Origin: [Eubacterium] saphenum
GTDB taxonomy: Bacteria; Bacillota; Clostridia; Lachnospirales; Anaerotignaceae
DNA length: 64,000 nt
NCBI GenBank assembly: GCA_004557645.1
Contig: SFGI01000001.1
Coordinates: 1-64,000 of the forward strand
Direction of reading: 5' to 3'
Shown here piece after piece: positions 31,009 through 38,220 of the stretch. Under the pieces are notes generated by a model. The model ran no database searches. It was not told the DNA's origin and saw only the letters and a program-made list of their open reading frames with translations. Position 1 is the stretch's first letter; each line of letters opens with the position of its first letter. A program made the translations under genes and the position numbers.

Positions 31009-31332
31009 TTAGTACAGAGCATGGATGCCCTGCTCCGTCAAAAAGTCCTTTTGTTCATGTTTGACTTTGCGGGCATATTCCAGGGCAGCCTCCATCTCAC
31101 CATTGCAGTGGCCATTTTTCAAGGCCTCTGCGGTGGCCTCTCCCAAGGCAATGGCAGCGCCGGTGCTCCGAATGATAAGCACCTCATTTTTCTCACGGGC
31201 TTTCTCTCTGGCCTCCTGGGCCTCATCCCGCTTGGTGATGCGCCGCTGGAGCATCCAGGAACAAAAGGCGGTGATGGCCGTGGGGATGCCAAGCAATGTC
31301 ACCAAGCCGCCAATAGATAGCTCAATAACCAC
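31009..31332 (-). CDS. phage lysis-associated membrane/coiled-coil protein (XhlA-like position)
   Basis: 107 residues, GTG start with GGAGGCGG upstream. One N-terminal membrane helix (about 5-27) is followed by a long charged helix (RRITKRDEAQEAREKAREKNE) and a helical C-terminus. It resembles XhlA-type proteins that help holins and occupies the same place relative to the lysis genes as 16282-16551. Confidence 0.65.
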   Translation of the reverse strand: MVIELSIGGLVTLLGIPTAITAFCSWMLQRRITKRDEAQEAREKAREKNEVLIIRSTGAAIALGEATAEALKNGHCNGEMEAALEYARKVKHEQKDFLTEQGIHALY

Positions 31333-31346
31333 GGGGACCGCCTCCT

Positions 31347-31814
31347 TTACTCAGTATCAGCGGGGGCCTCATCCCAGCCGTAGACACCGGGCTCCCACAC
31401 ATTGCCGTCAACACTGGAAATCCAGTGTTTCTCATTGTGCGTGACCTTGGCCCCGGCGCTGTATGCGTCATGGCTGCCAAGGGGCTGGCTCCAATCGGGC
31501 CACTCCTCAGCGGGGTCACTGGTTACAGCCCACAGGGAGGCTGTTACATCCGGCTCCCAGCCAGTCTGGGAGGTGTGCGCCTGTACGCAGCGGTACAGAG
31601 CGCCGTTGTACTGGCGGAGCTGGCCAACGGTGTAGGCAATGTTGGGGGCCCACTCTGCAAAGAGGGCCGCCTGTTCAGATGCGGTCACATCATCAATCTG
31701 GCCGCTCTCAGCAAGGACCACAAAGGCGATGGCGGCAGCGTCCTCACGCTGCTGTTTATAGCGTCTTTCTGCGTTGAGAGCCTTGAGGCTCACATTGTTG
31801 CTCTGAATACCCAT
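31347..31814 (-). CDS. phage tail-associated protein with carbohydrate-binding-like repeats
   Basis: 155 residues. The N-terminal helix (ALNAERRYKQQREDAAAIAF) is XkdW-like. The C-terminal two thirds hold two chitin-binding-type (CBM5/12-like) repeats, LYRCVQAHTSQTGWEPDVTASLW and a second ending HWISSVDGNVWEPGVYGWDE, with spaced tryptophans that bind glycans. It probably decorates the tail tip and contacts cell-wall sugars. It starts where the diversified fibre protein stops, so the two are co-translated. Confidence 0.75.
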   Translation of the reverse strand: MGIQSNNVSLKALNAERRYKQQREDAAAIAFVVLAESGQIDDVTASEQAALFAEWAPNIAYTVGQLRQYNGALYRCVQAHTSQTGWEPDVTASLWAVTSDPAEEWPDWSQPLGSHDAYSAGAKVTHNEKHWISSVDGNVWEPGVYGWDEAPADTE

Positions 31815-33034
31815 TACTGGAAAGCACCTCCGATGTTAGAAATATAGCCGCCCTCATCGCTTGCGCCCCGGCTCACAGTGAGCTTGAAGTTGAACGCAAA
31901 GCCGTTGGCGGCAGTCTGGTTGGTGAAAACATGGTTTGCACCGTTCTTGATGTCCTCCGTGGCATCTTCCCACACGGGGCTGGTGTCCTTGGCGTTGTTG
32001 GTGACCAGCACCTCCAGGTTGGCATCCGTGGGAATGTTGCCCACGATGGTGGCCACCATGACAGAAATGAGGTCATCCGCATCCAGAGGCGTGGCCAGGG
32101 TCACCGTTGCGGTGGTGATCTTCTTGGTAAAGCTGACAGTATAGGCGGCGCTGTCCGCTTTGCCGTCATTGGCCACCACCTTGAGGGTGTGGGAGCCATT
32201 GAGCACCTTTTGGAAGTTGGCGGCGGTCACGGCCTGGAAAGTGTTTGTTGCGCCCAGCGTGGCCGTATAGGTGCGCTTGAGCACATCGTCCAGGTACTCC
32301 TTGACCGTCACGCTGTCACCATCAACATCATTGACGGTATAGGTGAAACTAAAGCCCTCAGCCTTGTTGCCCAGGTTTGCCCCATTGGCGGTGCCGCTGG
32401 TGATGGTGGGCGCAGTGTTGACGGACACAGTGCCGTCATCGCTGACAGATAGGGAGGAGGGGAGAGTGAAAGCGGGGCGGGACCCGTAGGTGCCGGAGCA
32501 GTAGTGGTTGTCGACACTGCCGAGAGTGCGCAAGCAGCAGGCGTCGTTGGTGTTGTTCGTGTACGGGGAGCGGGTCCACTGGACCACAGCAGAGCCGTTG
32601 CGGTATGCAACCTGCAAAGTGCTGGCGATGGGCAGCGCTGTGCCCTCTGCGTTGGCATAGCTGGCGGTCTTGCCAAGCTCAGTTACTGAAAGCTGGAAAA
32701 CAGCATCAGAGCGGGTGGTGACGGATGTGGTGCCGTTGCCGGGGGTGTAGTAGTATTTAGTAGTGCCAATCACCCCACGGATGTCCGCATCCAGCATGTT
32801 GAGGTAGTCACCGTTGAGCCAGGAGCGCAGGGCACAGCTTGCCCAAGCGTTCACATTGGAGCTGTGCCATGCACGGGTGTCATAGCAGTCTTTACGGACC
32901 ACCAGGGTGCGCCCAGAGCCGTTGAGGCCGCTTTCATAGTCATGTTTGGCAACATAGAAGTCCACCAGTACGCCATTTTCTTTGATTTTAATAAGGCTGC
33001 CAGTGGATTTGTTACCCAGGGTAGTTGTGGCCAT
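31814..33034 (-). CDS. DGR target: variable tail-tip protein with internal variable repeat
   Basis: 406 residues. Residues about 20-190 form a C-type-lectin/formylglycine-enzyme-like (DUF6273-type) domain: YDTRAWHSSNVNAWASCALRSWLNG, then VVQWTRSPY, and the closing GSRPAFTL. The variable repeat encodes residues 155-188, inside this domain. The rest (about 205-406) is beta-rich with a NTAPTITSGTANGANLGNKAEGF-like opening of Ig-type domains and two further modules. Compared with its template, at least 14 codons in the repeat differ. It is almost surely the receptor-binding fibre tip, diversified by the adjacent reverse transcriptase. A variable repeat so far from the C-terminus is unusual. Confidence 0.9.
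   Translation of the reverse strand: MATTTLGNKSTGSLIKIKENGVLVDFYVAKHDYESGLNGSGRTLVVRKDCYDTRAWHSSNVNAWASCALRSWLNGDYLNMLDADIRGVIGTTKYYYTPGNGTTSVTTRSDAVFQLSVTELGKTASYANAEGTALPIASTLQVAYRNGSAVVQWTRSPYTNNTNDACCLRTLGSVDNHYCSGTYGSRPAFTLPSSLSVSDDGTVSVNTAPTITSGTANGANLGNKAEGFSFTYTVNDVDGDSVTVKEYLDDVLKRTYTATLGATNTFQAVTAANFQKVLNGSHTLKVVANDGKADSAAYTVSFTKKITTATVTLATPLDADDLISVMVATIVGNIPTDANLEVLVTNNAKDTSPVWEDATEDIKNGANHVFTNQTAANGFAFNFKLTVSRGASDEGGYISNIGGAFQ
32435..32446 (-). other. possible hairpin downstream of the variable repeat
   Basis: GTCA-GCGA-TGAC on the coding strand, 24 nt beyond the variable repeat. Several DGRs need a hairpin just after the initiation sequence; this one is short and its role is only suggested. 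Confidence 0.3.
32471..32570 (-). repeat. DGR variable repeat (VR)
   Basis: 100 bp aligned without gaps to the template repeat at 34308-34407. They differ at 16 sites, and on the coding strand every difference is at a template adenine (16 of 35 adenines, 0 of 65 other bases). The first changes affect AAC codons, giving Tyr, Asp, Arg, Leu, His, Ser and Gly. The 3' end on the coding strand (32471-32487, ending CCCGCCCCGCT) is identical in both and is the likely initiation-of-mutagenic-homology segment. Confidence 0.95.
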
Positions 33035-33037
33035 AGA

Positions 33038-34081
33038 TCAGATTTCCTCCTTTAGAATGTTTTGCACACGGTCCCGCACCTGCTGGCGCAGGGTCCAAGT
33101 GTTGCCATGAGCTGCATGGGCATCCCACGCTTGCCAGGACTGCAAAATCTGCTCACGGGTGACCAGCCCGGCGGGATAGTCCCACTCCCAGCGCCGGAGT
33201 TTGGCACGCATACGCTTGACGCTGCTGTGGCGCAGCTTGCGGATGACCTTGCCGCTCTCCGTGAGGTAGGTGTGAAAGCCCAAAAAGTCAATCCCGTTTC
33301 TCAGCGGGAAAATCTGGGTTTTCTCATTCAGCTCCAAGCCCAGGCTGTCCATATATGCCCGGATTTCCTTGAGGCAAAACTGCAAATACTGCTTGTCCGG
33401 GTGAATGAGGAAAAAGTCATCCATGTACCGGCCATAATACTGAATGTGCAGCTTTTCCTTTACGAAGTGGTCAAAATCGTCAAGGAAATACAGGGCAAAG
33501 AGCTGTGAGGTCTGATAGCCCAGAGGCAATCCGTCTGAGCAGTCAATGTAGGTGCAAAGCAGATCATAAATAATAGGCTCAAGGTCCAGCTTTTTGAGCT
33601 TGGCCTTGAGCTTGTCATGGTCTATGCTTGCAAAGAATTTCCGCACATCGCATTTGAGGACCCAGCCCTCAGCAGTGCGGTTTTTGTTCCAGTAGTCTAT
33701 GAAAAAGCCCCGCAAACGGTCAAGGCCAAAATGGAGGCCCTTGCCCTTTTGTGAGGCGTAATTGTCCAAGATAAAGCTCTGTGTGATGCGGTCATACAGC
33801 AGGTTGTCCACAATAGCGTGCTGGACAACCTTATCCACAAAGGCCGGGGCCTGTACCAGTCTTTTCTTGGGCTCATAGACATAGAACACACGGAAAACAC
33901 CGGGCCTGTATATCTTGGTTTTCAAGATATACACAAGGTTGACGATGTTCTCCAGCAGGTGCACCTCATAATGTGCGGTGGCCGCTCTGGAGCGTTTGCC
34001 CCTGCGGGCGGCAAGGTATGCTTTATAGAGCACAGCAAAGGTGCATATTTCTTTGAAACGCAATAGGGGTTTCTTATTCAT
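33038..34081 (-). CDS. diversity-generating retroelement reverse transcriptase
   Basis: About 347 residues. The palm motifs are KCDVRKFFASIDHD (first catalytic Asp), LPLGYQTSQLFALYFLDDFDHF (the SQ box typical of DGR enzymes) and GRYMDDFFLI (YMDD catalytic pair). The LNEKTQIFPLRNGIDFLGF thumb-side motif follows. There is no maturase or endonuclease domain, separating it from group II introns. It copies the template RNA with adenine-specific errors and the cDNA replaces the variable repeat. The ATG at 34081 has AGGAGG 11 bases upstream; a TTG codon before it is possible. It lies 3 bp before the target gene. Confidence 0.95.
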   Translation of the reverse strand: MNKKPLLRFKEICTFAVLYKAYLAARRGKRSRAATAHYEVHLLENIVNLVYILKTKIYRPGVFRVFYVYEPKKRLVQAPAFVDKVVQHAIVDNLLYDRITQSFILDNYASQKGKGLHFGLDRLRGFFIDYWNKNRTAEGWVLKCDVRKFFASIDHDKLKAKLKKLDLEPIIYDLLCTYIDCSDGLPLGYQTSQLFALYFLDDFDHFVKEKLHIQYYGRYMDDFFLIHPDKQYLQFCLKEIRAYMDSLGLELNEKTQIFPLRNGIDFLGFHTYLTESGKVIRKLRHSSVKRMRAKLRRWEWDYPAGLVTREQILQSWQAWDAHAAHGNTWTLRQQVRDRVQNILKEEI

Positions 34082-34084
34082 CAA

Positions 34085-34307
34085 ACGGATGGCCTCCTGT
34101 CTGCTTGGCGGCTGGCCACCCTCTCCTCATGTGCCGTTCCGGGGCCGTTGATGACAGGCCCGGCAGCCCTCCGCCAGTTCTTGAGAGGCGGCTGGCATCA
34201 GCGCAATGTATTTGCCTTGCGTGGGCAAGGCTGGGTATGACCTCCTTTGATGTGATGGATGGCGCAGCTTTCAGCTTTGGGCTTACTTGGTCGGACCTTA
34301 CCATCAG
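34085..34307 (-). other. spacer between template repeat and reverse transcriptase gene
   Basis: About 220 bp. In characterised DGRs the functional template RNA extends from the template repeat through such a spacer into the start of the reverse transcriptase gene. It contains GGCTGGC/GCCAGCC-type short pairings. An open frame runs through it from the template, probably by chance. Confidence 0.5.
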
Positions 34308-34407
34308 AGCGGGGCGGGACCCGTTGGTGTTGGTGCAGTTGTTGTTGTTGACATTGCCGTTAGTGTTCAAGTAGTAGGCGTTGTTGGTGTTGTTCGTGTT
34401 CGGGGAG
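34308..34407 (-). repeat. DGR template repeat (TR)
   Basis: A 100-bp copy of the variable repeat, adenine-rich on the coding strand (35 A). Read in the frame of the target it is mostly AAC and ACC codons (Asn and Thr), the codons best suited to adenine mutagenesis. It ends with the shared GC-rich segment ACGGGTCCCGCCCCGCT. It lies between the Avd-like gene and the reverse transcriptase gene on the same strand. Confidence 0.95.
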
Positions 34408-34464
34408 TACATAGGAAAAATAGGTCATACCCAAATATAACGGCTCTTGGCCGGTATATCCGTT

Positions 34465-35013
34465 TTAGGTGCGGGGCATTGCCTCCGCAATCTGCCGGGC
34501 CATCTGGCTCATTTTGGCAAGCTCCTGAGCGGCTTTGGCCTCCCGCAGAGCTGCCGCACGGTTTGCATCATTGCGCCGCCAGTTGAAAGCCTTTTGCTTG
34601 ATGGGGCGCACAAGCTCCGCCCAATAGTGGCATTGGTCCCCGGTGATGTATTTCCTTTTGAAACTCCTGTCAATGTACTGGAGCATGGTGTCACAAAGCA
34701 CCAGCACACGGTCAAGGTCTTTCAGCCGGTCCTCATAATCGGTTTCAAAAAACCTGCCATCAGCGGAAATGCAATACTCCAGAATGTCCGCCGCACAGTT
34801 TTCAAGGCGGGCGCAGAGGTGGAAAGTCTGGGACTTTGGAAAGTGCGGCTTTCCATCGTCTTTGAGCTTTTCATACAGGTCACGCTCAACAAGCTGGCCA
34901 TTCTCCTGCACCAGCGCTTTCACTTTGCGGTATTCCGGCTCTTTGGTCTTGACCCTCTGGATGGTATAGTCCAGCAGGTCATTGGCCAGAGGTATGATGT
35001 CATAGTTCGGCAT
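34465..35013 (-). CDS. avd: Avd-like accessory variability determinant
   Basis: 182 residues predicted as a helical bundle. Family-like signatures are LLDYTIQRV at the start, FPKSQTFHLCARLENCAADILEYCISA, a LDRVLVLCDTMLQYIDRSF helix and YWAELVRPIKQKAFNWRRNDANR. Avd forms a pentameric barrel that binds template RNA and the reverse transcriptase and is essential for mutagenic retrohoming. About 30 extra Ala- and Met-rich residues follow the last conserved helix. The ATG overlaps the stop of the preceding fibre gene (TAATG). Confidence 0.8.
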   Translation of the reverse strand: MPNYDIIPLANDLLDYTIQRVKTKEPEYRKVKALVQENGQLVERDLYEKLKDDGKPHFPKSQTFHLCARLENCAADILEYCISADGRFFETDYEDRLKDLDRVLVLCDTMLQYIDRSFKRKYITGDQCHYWAELVRPIKQKAFNWRRNDANRAAALREAKAAQELAKMSQMARQIAEAMPRT

Positions 35014-35291
35014 TAAAACTCAATCCTCCCCTCTGCCTCATTCCACACGCCGGTAACAGTCAGCCCATCAAGGTCTTGGAAATCCACATTGAATGTGGTG
35101 CCGTTGACATCGGTGTGGTATTTGAGCTGCAAAAGATTGACCTGGGCTTGCAATGCCTCAAGGTTTGTGGTGGTGTTCACCGCCGTGCCCTCCAGGGTGT
35201 CCACCCTGGAGGATAACGGAGAAAACAGAGCTTTTACTTTTGCCCACAGATAGGTGACACCGGGCGTGTCAAGATAGGGCTCTTTTGGCAT
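35013..35291 (-). CDS. phage tail protein with repeated C-terminal module
   Basis: 92 residues: a YLDTPGVTYLWAKVKALFSPL opening similar to that of the upstream fibre, a short coiled coil (SSRVDTLEGTAVNTTTNLEALQAQ), and a C-terminal 40-residue beta module (LKYHTDVNGTTFNVDFQDLDGL, then TVTGVWNEAEGRIEF). The same module ends the tail-collar protein at 36799-37584. It probably forms a trimeric fibre segment. Coupled to avd by overlapping stop and start codons. Confidence 0.65.
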   Translation of the reverse strand: MPKEPYLDTPGVTYLWAKVKALFSPLSSRVDTLEGTAVNTTTNLEALQAQVNLLQLKYHTDVNGTTFNVDFQDLDGLTVTGVWNEAEGRIEF

Positions 35292-35306
35292 AGCGCAGCC
35301 CTCCCT

Positions 35307-36152
35307 TTACACGCAGATGGCATCAAGCTCCGCATTGGTGATGGCCACCATATCCGTGAGCTGCATATAGCCGCTCAAGTCCACAAAGCCAGCCATGGCA
35401 TCCAGTTTATATGTGCCATCCACAAGGACAACACCAACATTGGTGCCAGCGGGGTGGCTCTTTCCAGCGCCCTCCACAAATGCCTCAGATGTCACAAAAT
35501 CCTCTGTGACATTGTAGACATTGCCCAGCGTGTCTGCGCTGGGCGTGGGCAGCCCTCCAAACGCAACAGAGCCCGCCGCTTTATAAGTGGCGGAGATACG
35601 GGAGGACACATAGGCGGCAACCGCCTTGGGGCTTGCCGTCTTTGCATCGCTTGCCGCATCCGTTTCAATGTTCGTGGAGATAGCGGGGACAGTTGGAATG
35701 GTGGGTTTGTCCGTCAAGTCCGCATAGCTGCCGGTAAAGGCCACCGTCTTGGTGTCATTGAAAAACTTAAGCAACTTGCCCATGAGCACGCTGAGTTTTT
35801 CACCCGTGGCCGGGGCTGTTCTGCTGGTTGCGGCAGTAAAGGCAACGGTCACATTGGAGCCGTCACCGGCGGTGCCCAGCTTGGAAGTGTCAGAGGGATG
35901 CACATGGTCACCTCTGGCAAAGGTTGTTTCCACGCCGGTTGTGGCGGTGCCATCCATTTTTGGCACGGTGGTGGATGCAGCAGCACCCTCCGGGATGTCC
36001 TTTGCCGTGATAAAACCGCTGTCATTGGTCAGATCAGAGGTTTTAGACGGCAGTGTGATATTGGCAATGGCGTTGGACACATAGGTTTTTACCTTGTTCC
36101 AAAGGTAAAGCACGCCATTTTCGTCAAGGTTTCTTTTCTGGTTATCAGCCAT
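35307..36152 (-). CDS. phage tail fibre protein
   Basis: 281 residues, low in Cys and rich in Thr, Ala and Gly. The N-terminus (LDENGVLYLWNKVKTYVSNAIAN) resembles that of the following small protein and could be an attachment helix. TSDLTNDSGFITAKDIPEGAAAS and the TTFARGDHVHPSDTSKLG collar motif are typical of fibre proteins of Gram-positive phages. The C-terminus is a compact domain ending with ITNAELDAICV. It is part of the fibre cluster between baseplate and DGR. Confidence 0.75.
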   Translation of the reverse strand: MADNQKRNLDENGVLYLWNKVKTYVSNAIANITLPSKTSDLTNDSGFITAKDIPEGAAASTTVPKMDGTATTGVETTFARGDHVHPSDTSKLGTAGDGSNVTVAFTAATSRTAPATGEKLSVLMGKLLKFFNDTKTVAFTGSYADLTDKPTIPTVPAISTNIETDAASDAKTASPKAVAAYVSSRISATYKAAGSVAFGGLPTPSADTLGNVYNVTEDFVTSEAFVEGAGKSHPAGTNVGVVLVDGTYKLDAMAGFVDLSGYMQLTDMVAITNAELDAICV

Positions 36153-36167
36153 TTTTATTAGCCCTCC

Positions 36168-36476
36168 TTATTTGAGCAGTTGCTCCAGTTCCAGATTGGT
36201 CAAAGGGACCACATCAGCGTCACTGCCGGGAGGCCCCTGTGGTCCTTGTTTTCCCCTTAGATTTACAGGGGCGGGGTTTTCCTTTCCCCCGTCATTGGTC
36301 CAGCTCAGTGTGCACTCCTCCCCCGTGATCTCCGGGTAGAATGTTGTGCCGTCAATCCCCGGCACGCCGGTGTTGATATACTGAACGGCTCCAAAAGTTG
36401 CCCGCATAAAACCGCCAGTGGACAGCTTGACGGCAAGGGTTTGCTGGCAAGTGTTGAGTGCTACCTGGTAGGCCAT
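36168..36476 (-). CDS. small tail protein with collagen-like turn
   Basis: 102 residues from the ATG at 36476, which overlaps the previous stop (TGATG). A beta-rich N-terminal part is followed by LRGKQGPQGPPGSDAD, a short collagen-like triplet run, and the helical end VVPLTNLELEQLLK. The last segment resembles the end of the following fibre (AITNAELDAI), perhaps a joint between fibre parts. Confidence 0.65.
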   Translation of the reverse strand: MAYQVALNTCQQTLAVKLSTGGFMRATFGAVQYINTGVPGIDGTTFYPEITGEECTLSWTNDGGKENPAPVNLRGKQGPQGPPGSDADVVPLTNLELEQLLK

Positions 36477-36778
36477 CAAATCACCCCGTCCTTGTAAATC
36501 TCCCCCACATCAACACGCATGGGCTCACTGGCAACGGCGTTACCAAGGTTGTCCCGCAGTCGGATTTGTACCCACAGGGGCACGGTGTCAGAAAACAGGA
36601 GCGTGTCCTCCTGGGTCAGCGGCAGGTTGATGACACCTGTTTCTGCGTTGTATTCTGCATCTGTGAGGGTTTTTTCCAGCACGGTTGTGCCGTTCTGCTG
36701 GAAAGTGATATACAGGGCGGAGATAGTGATGGGCTCCGGCAGCTCAAAAGTGAGCAGTGGATTTGTTCCCCGGCGCAT
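36476..36778 (-). CDS. phage baseplate/fibre-associated protein
   Basis: 100 residues from the ATG at 36778, eight bases after GGAGG; an in-frame GTG at 36787 overlaps that site. A compact beta sandwich is suggested (LLTFELPEPITISALYITFQQNG, DTLLFSDTVPLWVQIRLRD). It resembles small upper-baseplate proteins of Gram-positive phages in size and position, but no firm family match can be claimed. Confidence 0.6.
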   Translation of the reverse strand: MRRGTNPLLTFELPEPITISALYITFQQNGTTVLEKTLTDAEYNAETGVINLPLTQEDTLLFSDTVPLWVQIRLRDNLGNAVASEPMRVDVGEIYKDGVI

Positions 36779-36798
36779 AGCGTTCACCTCCGTTGAAA

Positions 36799-37584
36799 TT
36801 AAAACTCTATTCTTGCAAGCTCCTCATTCCAAACGCCGGTTACCAGCAGCCCGGTCAAGTTGACAAAGGTGACCTCAAAGCTGTTGCCGTTGACGCTGGT
36901 GCCATATTTCAGCTCCAGAGTTTTGAGGCGGCTGTCCAAGCCGGACACCGCAATCTGGAGAGAGGGGTGTGCCTCCGTGTTGCTGTTGTGGGCAGAGATG
37001 CCAGCCGCCAGCAGGTTGTCACTCTCCGTTTTGGTGTAGACATCGCCACGCTGGACAGAGTTGAGAGCAAGCTGCCGGATGTCAGCATGGCAGGTGGCGC
37101 TTGCATTGTGGTCGGAGATAGCCGCCTCAAGCTCCTGCTGACTGACAGCATCCAGGGCAGGGTTGATGGTAAACTCCACAACAGAGGCATCCGCCACAAT
37201 GATGTGCATGAGCATGGTGAGCTTGCCGGACACGCCGCCGGAAATAGCCACCTTTTCCGTGTCGGGTGTGTTGCAAATTGCGATCAGCACGCCATCCTCA
37301 CTGAAAAGGCCCAGCTCACGGACCACAAAGCCGCCCACATCATCCGGGATGACAACCTTGACATCCAGCATGTTGGGCGTTTCCTTGTTGATTTGTGCGG
37401 AGGCAATGCCGCCCCGCCATTTTTCATTGGCCAGCGCCGTTTGTGTGGTTGTGGGCTCATAATACCCACCGCCACCATCACCAGCGGCGGCATTGGAAAT
37501 GACCAGAGCGGTGCCGCTCAAGATGCACTCTGCGATGATCTCAGCGCCCGCCTGGGTGATGATAGTGCCGTATTTATTGGCCAT
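36799..37584 (-). CDS. phage tail-collar fibre protein
   Basis: 261 residues. The N-terminal 150 residues match the phage tail-collar fibre family (DUF3751-like): YGTIITQAGAEIIAECILSG, VVIPDDVGGFVVRELGLFSEDG and KLTMLMHIIVADAS. A coiled-coil middle (HNASATCHADIRQLALNSV) leads to the 40-residue C-terminal module shared with 35013-35291 (LTGLLVTGVWNEELARIEF). It attaches fibres to the baseplate, next to the XkdU-like gene. Confidence 0.82.
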   Translation of the reverse strand: MANKYGTIITQAGAEIIAECILSGTALVISNAAAGDGGGGYYEPTTTQTALANEKWRGGIASAQINKETPNMLDVKVVIPDDVGGFVVRELGLFSEDGVLIAICNTPDTEKVAISGGVSGKLTMLMHIIVADASVVEFTINPALDAVSQQELEAAISDHNASATCHADIRQLALNSVQRGDVYTKTESDNLLAAGISAHNSNTEAHPSLQIAVSGLDSRLKTLELKYGTSVNGNSFEVTFVNLTGLLVTGVWNEELARIEF

Positions 37585-37590
37585 GTTCTT

Positions 37591-38220
37591 TTACTCCTCC
37601 TGTTCTATTGGATAGATTTCAATGCGGGAGCTATATTCCAGGGCCCCCACCATAACAGACCGGCCAGGGCTTTCCAGCTCGTTTGTGATTTGCGGCCACA
37701 GCTCCATCTCATTGGCCATCTCAGTGAAAGCGCCGTGGGAGATGGTGCCGCTGGACTGCATAAATGCGGTCATAAGCACACGCATATTGGACGGGCGCAC
37801 CACAAGCAACATGTCCAGGATTTCCGCTGCCAGGCTTTCAGCGTTCGGCAGGGCGTTATAGTCCAACTGGATGTTGATGGTGTAGTCCGCAATGGTTTCC
37901 TCATGCCCCGTTGGGCCGCATATACTTGTGAGCCAGTTTTTGAGCCATGGGATGGTGTAGGGCAATTCCAAGTTCCACATGGCTTTGATGCGGGCTTTTC
38001 GGACTTCCAGCGTGTCTGTATCCTTTGGAAAGATACGCAGCTCTTTCTCCCACATGCTCACGCCATTGTTGTCCGCCGTGTCCAGGAATTGATTGGCCAA
38101 GACCAACGCCAAGGCATCCCACGCAAGGGAGATTTCCGGCTCATTGGCCTCATTGATGGCTTGAAACTCCAGCACCTCTCTGAGAACAGGCGGGAGATAA
38201 TCAAGGAGCCTCCTATCCAT
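37591..38220 (-). CDS. phage tail protein, XkdU-like (DUF2313)
   Basis: 209 residues. LLDYLPPVLREVLEFQAINEANEPEISLAWDALALVLANQFLDTADNNGVSMWEKELRI is the recognisable N-terminal part of the XkdU/YmfQ family. It lies directly after baseplate J (8-bp overlap), as in PBSX and Mu-like phages, where it connects the baseplate with the fibres. Confidence 0.82.
   Translation of the reverse strand: MDRRLLDYLPPVLREVLEFQAINEANEPEISLAWDALALVLANQFLDTADNNGVSMWEKELRIFPKDTDTLEVRKARIKAMWNLELPYTIPWLKNWLTSICGPTGHEETIADYTINIQLDYNALPNAESLAAEILDMLLVVRPSNMRVLMTAFMQSSGTISHGAFTEMANEMELWPQITNELESPGRSVMVGALEYSSRIEIYPIEQEE

Noticed and set aside
33038..34081. Reverse transcriptase as a group II intron or defence (retron/Abi) enzyme
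   Set aside because: It lacks maturase and endonuclease regions and adjoins template and variable repeats with adenine-only differences.
34074..34412. Template-repeat frame as a real protein gene
   Set aside because: The N-terminal part is just the template and the rest is low-quality sequence ending at the reverse transcriptase start; kept only as an observation.
34290..34412. Template repeat as a CRISPR or microsatellite
   Set aside because: The GTT-rich look comes from AAC codons; there is only one partner repeat, with adenine-specific differences and no spacer array. No CRISPR array was seen anywhere in the window.
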